NCBI GenBank assembly: GCA_949710005.1
Contig: OX453275.1
Coordinates: 30,611,218 to 30,675,217, forward strand
Direction of reading: 5' to 3'
DNA length: 64,000 nt
Source of the DNA: Ricordea florida
Lineage: Eukaryota > Cnidaria > Anthozoa > Corallimorpharia > Ricordeidae
Shown: positions 55,700 through 64,000 of the stretch, piece after piece
Layout: every line of letters starts with the position of its first letter
Position numbering within the stretch: the first letter of the stretch is position 1
Program-made: the position numbers and the translations under genes
Notes under the pieces: generated by a model
Database searches by the model: none
The model's input: only the letters and a program-made list of their open reading frames with translations
Told to the model about the DNA's origin: nothing

Positions 55700-55945
55700 G
55701 AGGGTCTCCCAGGGGTTTTGGGGAACAAGGGAACATTGGCAAAATATCGAAGGGAACAAGGGAACATTAGCCAATTTTGGGGAACAGGGGAACAAAATTT
55801 TTTTATTTTTTTGGGAGAAAATTGAAGGGGGGAGTAGCTGGTAAGCGGATTTGATAAAAGGGGAACGAAAATGTGTGGGAACATGGGAACATAGGGCAAT
55901 TTTGGAAGGGAACAAGGGAACAAGGACCCCCCCTGGGAGACCCTC
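55700..55945. mobile_element. MITE with 6-bp target duplication ACAGCT
   Basis: ACAGCT at 55694-55699 and 55946-55951. Ends GAGGGTCTCCCAGGGG and CCCCTGGGAGACCCTC. Interior contains GGGAACAAGGGAACA short-period repeats. Confidence 0.85.
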
Positions 55946-56091
55946 ACAGCTGGTCCAGATTCAATATTTCTCAAGTACAGTTTTGAAAACTGCTTTCCCC
56001 AGTCCGTTGGCACTTTCTTGATTTCATGGCGCGTCGTAAGCAACTTAGATTTGCAAAATTTTGAGCAGAGGCGGTACATCACACTACTAAA

Positions 56092-56326
56092 GAGGCCCTG
56101 TTAGGGGTAAATTCCGACAAGCGACATGGCCTTAAAACGGCGACACAAGAGCTACGAACTGGCGACAAACGACAGACTACTCTAGCGAAATAGGGAAAGC
56201 GACACCAACGAGGCCCTGTTAGGGGTAAATTCCGACAAGCGACATAAGAACCTTGCGAAATGCCGACATAGCCGCTTGTGACAGACAGGGGACATGGGCA
56301 CCCCCCCCCCCCCCTAACAGGACCTC
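56092..56326. mobile_element. MITE with 6-bp target duplication ACTAAA
   Basis: ACTAAA at 56086-56091 and 56327-56332. Ends GAGGCCCTGTTAGGGG and CCCCTAACAGGACCTC. The first 35 bp (GAGGCCCTGTTAGGGGTAAA and on) are repeated directly at 56211. Related ends to the MITE at 55700. Confidence 0.85.
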
Positions 56327-57538
56327 ACTAAAGCCAGTTTGATTGGTTAGTTAGATCTCTATTGTTTTCCAAATATGGTGCTTGGTTGGTTGATTGTGGC
56401 CATGCTGTGGTTAGACATTCAGAGGCACTTTCAAGTCTTATGGGTGTCTGTTATCTCTCAAGTCTCGATATCTGTTCTATCTTTTTACCTAGCAAATGTA
56501 ACAAATTGTTAAAATTTTCCAGAATTGTTTTCCACCACTCTACGTACATGGCATCGCCTCAACAGGGGCGGCGGAGCGTATTTTATAGTGGAGGGGTGTA
56601 ACGATACCCGATCGTTACAGTTGTTATGACAATAACTTGCGTTATGTCGATACACTTAAAATAGTTATATAATTAACACCTTTCATTACTCCACGCATAT
56701 CGCGTGATTACTTCAAAGATTCCCTGTAATTCTGAGTTGACTATCGTTCGCGTCTCTCTCCATATTCTACTTTTAACGAAAGACATAAAACGTTACAAGG
56801 GGCTTGAAAACGAAGGCCGAGTGCGCCAGTTTTTAGGAGGGTCTTGCAGCATCCTCCCCGAGAAAATTTTGAAATCTAGAAGCTCGGAAATGGTATTTTC
56901 AACATTCTCCATGAGATATTTCTTTAAAAAAAGACAACCTGGATTAAGTGTAAACAGTAGCCCATTACCGGTAATGGGCTCCTGGTGTAAAATGACAAAA
57001 AATGTCATCGTCCTAAAATGTGAAGGGAGGGCTAAAATGGGGATAAAATGTGAAGGCAGCCCCCCCGGTTTCGCCGTCCCTGCTCTTACTGGCTACTTTG
57101 TGAAAAATGTCTGTTGGTCACACCCACGTCTCGTTTGCGCTAAAAAAAATAATCCAAATAAACTTAATGCCAAAGTTAATGGGTCAACTTTGGTTGTTGA
57201 GTACTAAATAGCTTAAAAACGAAAAAACGTATTTTCTTGACAAACAGGCAACGAAAATGCTGAAAGACGACCGTTGTAATGGTTATGTCACGGCACATCG
57301 AAATCTTGTGACAGAATTGCGTGACGCATGACCGAATAGTAACTGGTTACTAGTGAAACAAGGTCATAAGTGAAAGCTCAGAATGTCAACCTTCAAATCA
57401 AAGGTGTATTTTGTTTCCCTTTTTCTATAGTATCACAAACATTCAAATTCTCATTTGCGTGCAGCTCATTGCCAGATTTTTCGCTTATCAGATGGCTGAG
57501 TTGTGGCTGTGAGCAATGCTGGGAGAATCTTTAAAATT

Positions 57539-57560
57539 AGAGGCATTTAAAAATGCCTCT
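57539..57560. repeat. Short palindrome AGAGGCATTT-AA-AAATGCCTCT
   Basis: A 10-bp perfect stem with a 2-nt loop, about 500 bp upstream of the actin start codon. Role unknown. Confidence 0.6.
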
Positions 57561-57612
57561 TTGATCCAGTCTAGCTTGGCAGCTAGCTCGGTCCCCAAAA
57601 AGCAATTTATAA

Positions 57613-57622
57613 CCTTATATGG
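57613..57622 (+). promoter_or_regulatory. CArG box 1 (CCTTATATGG) of the actin gene
   Basis: Perfect CC(A/T)6GG site, the binding site of serum response factor, about 340 bp upstream of the TATA box. Confidence 0.75.
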
Positions 57623-57907
57623 AATGAATGACATCTGAGTTTAAATATGATGTCTGTTTCGCTTTTTAGAATTTTACAGATTGATTTTTGGGAGCTAAGG
57701 TTTTTTCAAACAGAAACTTTGGCAGGTCTGATAGCGGAGAAGATTTTCTTTCCCCCTAAGATATCTCTTTTCTTTGGAGAGCGACGGAGTCACAATGTGT
57801 TACTGTAGCAACAGGCATTTAAATACGTCACATGGAATTTTGTTTCATGGTTCTATCCTGTTGAAATTTCTCGAATGCAATTTGGCAGAAACTATCGAAA
57901 AATATGA

Positions 57908-57917
57908 CCAAATAAGG
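57908..57917 (+). promoter_or_regulatory. CArG box 2 (CCAAATAAGG) of the actin gene
   Basis: Second perfect CArG box, 33 bp before the TATA box. Paired CArG boxes are a standard feature of animal actin promoters. Confidence 0.8.
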
Positions 57918-57949
57918 CGAAAGTGTTTGTCGCTCTTCTTTTGTGGCGG

Positions 57950-57957
57950 TATATAAA
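57950..57957 (+). promoter_or_regulatory. TATA box (TATATAAA) of the actin gene
   Basis: TATATAAA about 107 bp before the ATG, giving an expected transcription start near 57980 and a 5' UTR of roughly 80 nt. Confidence 0.8.
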
Positions 57958-58039
57958 CCCAGGCAGCCTCTACTGGCGTTCACTCACGGCGTGGTCTGTG
58001 CTCAGTTCAAGCTCTTCCCATCTCTGATAGCCAACTTAA

Positions 58040-60427
<2,388 letters not shown>

Positions 60428-60827
60428 ACTGAACTGATCAAACTTCGAAATCATAAAGAAACAAAAATTAAAAGAAAGGCTGAAACTGATGAGGACTTGA
60501 CAAACGATTTCTTGACTTTTGTAACGCGCTTTCTCTTTTTCTAAAGTTGGACTAGATTTAGGCAATTGGTTTAAATGACAAAAACATAATATAAGTCTCA
60601 AATGTCTATTTACTTGCAGATGTTATCAGTTAAGAGATGCTAAATATTCTCTATAGATTTGCCCCTTTAGATATAAAAAAGTGCTTTCCAAAAGACGTCT
60701 TGGGTCTCGTTATTCTGTGGGTGAGTGGTTTCGTCGCAGTCAATGGTGATGTGCGATATCCTTAAACTTCGCAGAATTTGAAACACTGGTCCACTCGAAT
60801 TTTCAAGACAAACTGGCAAAAGTTATA

Positions 60828-60985
60828 TCCTATAGTGTCCTATCCGCTCCTATCCTCTCCACTCTTATTGTATCCTATCCCCGCCTATCCTAACCCTATC
60901 TCTTGTTTTCTTATCATATCCACTCAATATTCCTATTCTATCCTATATATTCTAACCACCCTTATCCTATCGTATTATACTCTAG
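60828..60985. repeat. Degenerate CCTATC microsatellite
   Basis: About 160 bp of TCCTATCC/CCTATCC units with many substitutions, downstream of actin. Confidence 0.75.
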
Positions 60986-62380
60986 GTTTTAACGAAGTAA
61001 TTTCCCTAAATTTCGCCTCTTCGGTGACAAAGAACAAAACTTAGGGGACGAGTGGCTTCATTAATAGGGAAAAAGGAAGAAACTGGAAAAAAAATAAAGA
61101 GAAAATGCCCCCTCCGCAATGAGCCCCCGACCGTCCCTGGGAGGGGCTCATTGTGAGCTCTCGTAAAGCAACATGTGATCTTTTCAGGTGCCTGAGAAAA
61201 CAGTCTGGGGAAAGCCTTCGTGAGTAGTTCTTACACGTGAAAATTACATTTCAGATCACTGCTTATGGAAGTCTCGGTAATTTTACACTGTTAATTAACT
61301 GACTCCAGAATCTTGATGATTTTCCTCATGTGTGTGAGTGTTTTTACATCGACCGATATTTGATGTTTTTATGCACACTTTCCCCTCGACTAAAGGACTT
61401 TCAAACGCAAGCTGTGTTTTGCTTTATTGGCTAAAAGGCCAAATATAGCTTCTCTGAGGAGGTATCCACCGAAGTCCACTAGGGTTACGGCCTGTTTGAT
61501 TAGTACTTTATCAGAACTGTTTTTCGCCTCGTCACTTCTGTTTTTCACTTCGATGTTTATGTTTTTCACTGTCACTTCTATCATGTTTGGGTTTTAATTT
61601 ATCATTTGTGTTTTCAAACTTTACCTTACCGTATGATGAAGTGAAATTGAAAAACAAAAATGATGAGAGGAAACTACGAAAAAGCATCAGATGATGATAA
61701 AGTGAAAATCAAAACAGGTCCCTGATCCCCATGGCATTTCTGTAGCTCTCTAAAAATATGCTTGAAAATCTTAAGCAAGAGCACATCACCCTGGCAAATT
61801 GGAATGATTTATGTCAAAACGCGCTTAAGAAACATAAAAGTGCTCACTTTGATATGTAGTTTTATTTTGTCGAATTGGTATGACTATTAGCCACAGCAAG
61901 AAATCCTCTCTTGTTGCCATATTTGATCACGCATTGGCAGCTGTTTCATTTTTTTTTCTTTATTTATTTTCATTTTATTTTATTTATTTACTTTTTTTAC
62001 AGAATATTATTCTCAGTTTATTATAGGGCTGTGTCTCAGCAGGACTGGGAACTACCGAATTCACGAATTTGATTGGCTGAAATCGATATTGACCGCGGTC
62101 TTTATTCCCATCTAGACCGGCATCTGTAGACCGGTTTTATTATGCGTTGAAAAAGTAGCAAACTAAAATACAAAAATGTTCACCATTTTCTTTTATTTTC
62201 GTCTCAATCATTTATGGAAGTGCCAAAAAGCCTGATCACAAAAAAAAAGTAAAGAAGACGAGCAAATTTCGGCAGGTTTAAGTTAAGCTCATCGCCGTTC
62301 GCAAGAAAAATGTCAGCAACCCAGTTACATTAAAAGAATTAAAGTTTCCTTCTTTGCCATATAATAAACATCTTATTTAA
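60986..62380. other. Intergenic stretch downstream of actin
   Basis: Short AT-rich runs and some palindromic pieces (for example near 62110, TAGACCGG). No exon or RNA gene recognised. Confidence 0.4.
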
Positions 62381-62503
62381 AACCGAGCTAAGTCGGTCTG
62401 TATGGGAGAATCTTGACCTCGGTCGTGTGTACAGACCTCACTGCGTTCGGTCTGTACTCACGACATCGGTCAAGGTTCTCCCATACAGACCTCCAGCTCG
62501 GTT
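62381..62503. repeat. Foldback MITE
   Basis: Inverted arms of about 55 bp: AACCGAGCTAAGTCGGTCTG... and ...CAGACCTCCAGCTCGGTT, also ACAGACC/GGTCTGT around an 11-nt loop. Confidence 0.85.
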
Positions 62504-63061
62504 AATAAGAGCTAACTATTCAATCGAACAGTAGACAAATATTTTCCTTTTTTCAGCAAAATTAACCTATCAAGATACCCTTAAAGCACAAATTTACTAC
62601 TCCGTGTTACAAACTAAGGCCATTCGATCGGGAAATCCGGAATAAATTTTCAAGATACAAACTCGGATTTTGAATTCACAGATTTGCCACATTTGCATTC
62701 GTTTGGAAAAATCGTATATACAGAAAGTGCGGGCGCATGGCACCGCTGCTCACCACAACTGTCTTACGTATCCATTTTTGGATTTTGAATCGTGCAAGGC
62801 GGAAAATGACTTCATCGATATCCTCACCAGTGAGGATATGGAAAACACGCCACTACGGTCCCGGATGTAGTTTCGTATAACTTTTACGAGTGGTGTAATT
62901 CCCAGTAATACACTCACGTCTATAATGAAGAATAGAATAGTACAATTCAACTGAACTAGTTTTGATGTAGGCAGGGTAGTGGGCCCCTGTTGAAAGCTAT
63001 GAAAATTCAAGCGGGCTTTCACCCGACGTTGGTGATCGAAACTAGACCTGGTTTTTACAAG

Positions 63062-63241
63062 AAGGTCTCAATGGGGAGATGACTTTTACGGTTAATACGG
63101 TTAACGGTTAATATTTTTTACTGTTTTAGGGCTAACGGTCAATATTTTTTACGGCTAACGGCTAAAATTTTTCAATATTTTCGCCTGACGGCTAATTTTT
63201 TTGCCCGTTTTACGGCTAACGGTTAACCCCATTGAGATCCT
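63062..63241. mobile_element. MITE with internal ACGGTTAA minisatellite
   Basis: Ends AAGGTCTCAATGGGG and CCCCATTGAGATCCT are inverted repeats. Between them ACGG(T/C)TAACGG(T/C)TAA phrases recur with a T-rich spacer of about 30 bp period. Confidence 0.7.
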
Positions 63242-63292
63242 CAACCTCGTTCCCAGGGCTTTTCCCTAGAAAGAAAAATGGCGGACGTCCGC

Positions 63293-63447
63293 TGTCACAG
63301 CGTTTTGGGCATCCCCGCGTTTTGGGCATCCCCATTCCCATATCCCTACCGTTTTGGACATCCCCTTCTCATATTACTGCAGCGTTTTGGGCATCCCCCG
63401 GTACCCTCCCGGGATGCCCAAATCCCTAGTGTTTTGGCCATCCCCTC
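63293..63447. repeat. Minisatellite CGTTTTGGGCATCCCC
   Basis: Five imperfect copies of a 16-bp unit with irregular spacers and one inverted copy (GGGATGCCCAAA). Directly upstream of the gene at 63493. Confidence 0.8.
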
Positions 63448-63492
63448 CAAAACAATTTGGGATTTCGCGGGAAAATCGAAAACCTTTTAGAG

Positions 63493-63819
63493 ATGGATTC
63501 CACTAAATATACAAATCTGTTCCAGTATCTTAAAAATAAGGTTTATCCGGAAGGCTTTACAAAGCAAGACAAAACAACTATTAGAAAATTCGCCAAAAAG
63601 TTTGAGTATGACTCAAAATTAGACTCCTTGTTCTACGTGGCCAAGGAGAAGGATGGCACAGCGCTTCGACGACTTGTTATCGCCGAGGAAGATAAAGCGA
63701 GGGTCTTCGAAGAGTGCCACTCTGCTCCTTTTTCTGGACACGCCAGCCGCGATAACACTCTGAGGAAAATCAAACAGCGGTTTTACTGGCCTGATTACTA
63801 CAAGAACACGATAGAAATG
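63493..63819 (+). CDS. Integrase-like gene, first exon (H2C2 zinc-binding domain, Ginger/KRBA2-like)
   Basis: 109 residues from ATG 63493 to a donor ATG|GTTAGT at 63819-63820. A helical N-terminal part is followed by ECHSAPFSGHASRDNTLRKI and FYWPDYYKN, the first half of the HHCC zinc-binding domain preceding an rve integrase core. The CC pair and the catalytic core should lie in following exons beyond the window. Such spliced integrase genes occur as Ginger DNA transposons and as domesticated copies (KRBA2-like). Partial: runs off the right edge. Confidence 0.7.
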
Positions 63820-64000
63820 GTTAGTTACAAATTTTATTTATTTGCCAATGCACCCTCTTGATCGTGTTTTTAAACCCGCGTTGATAATCGAATTTACACC
63901 CCACCTCTGGTTATTTCTGATGATTTGAGGCCTCTGTAATTGTGTGACAGCCTTTCCTGTATCAAGTAGCGCTGCGGGGTTAAGTTGTACAGACCTCAAA

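Noticed and set aside
55633-56082. 149-codon minus-strand frame
   Set aside because: It crosses a MITE with short-period repeats that explain the openness; no protein features.
56704-57207. 167-codon plus-strand frame upstream of actin
   Set aside because: No domain, crosses low-complexity DNA, no splice or promoter support.
63293-63447. CRISPR-like look of CGTTTTGGGCATCCCC units
   Set aside because: Irregular, partly inverted and diverged units without constant spacers.

Overview
This window is animal nuclear DNA. It has spliced genes with GT-AG introns, a three-exon cytoplasmic actin gene, and many short palindromic (MITE-type) repeats. Gene structure and repeat style suggest a cnidarian, probably an anthozoan (coral or anemone); that placement is inference.

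Region 1 (1-2811) is repeat-rich: a decayed non-LTR retrotransposon reverse-transcriptase fragment, then a dispersed repeat interrupted by a MITE. Region 2 (2817-18129) is a nearly intact 15.3 kb Maverick/Polinton element (adintovirus-like). Its terminal inverted repeats (TIRs) are about 272 bp, start AGTAGT, and are flanked by a 5-bp direct repeat CATTC. Its genes are all intronless: a very large protein-primed family B DNA polymerase with extra N-terminal domains, a retroviral-type integrase broken by one in-frame stop, a major capsid protein, a packaging ATPase, a probable penton-like minor capsid protein, several small membrane or coiled-coil proteins, an acidic protein, and a tandem Cys/His-repeat protein. 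Almost every transcription unit carries a TYTAAAG motif 27-36 nt upstream of its ATG. The two outermost genes start inside the TIRs, so they share a promoter and first codons.

Region 3 (18130-40856) holds two tandem paralogous amino-acid transporter genes (AAAP/SLC36-like, + strand, six coding exons each, same phases). An ANKS3 homologue lies between them on the - strand. The Polinton ends 450 bp before the start codon of the first transporter. That copy has a 616-bp tandem duplication of its terminal exon, and the exon that is reached by splicing carries a stop codon. The second transporter is head-to-head with ANKS3.

Region 4 (44562-54843) has RNASEH2A (seven exons, - strand) head-to-head with an unidentified five-exon, alpha-helical 350-residue gene (+), with many MITEs around them. 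Region 5 (54844-64000) has two adjacent MITEs with 6-bp target duplications, the actin gene with two CArG boxes and a TATA box, minisatellites, and at the edge the first exon of an integrase-like (H2C2 zinc-binding) gene.

The Polinton genes make a replication, integration, packaging and capsid set. Host genes are unrelated housekeeping or transport genes. All comparisons were made by eye.
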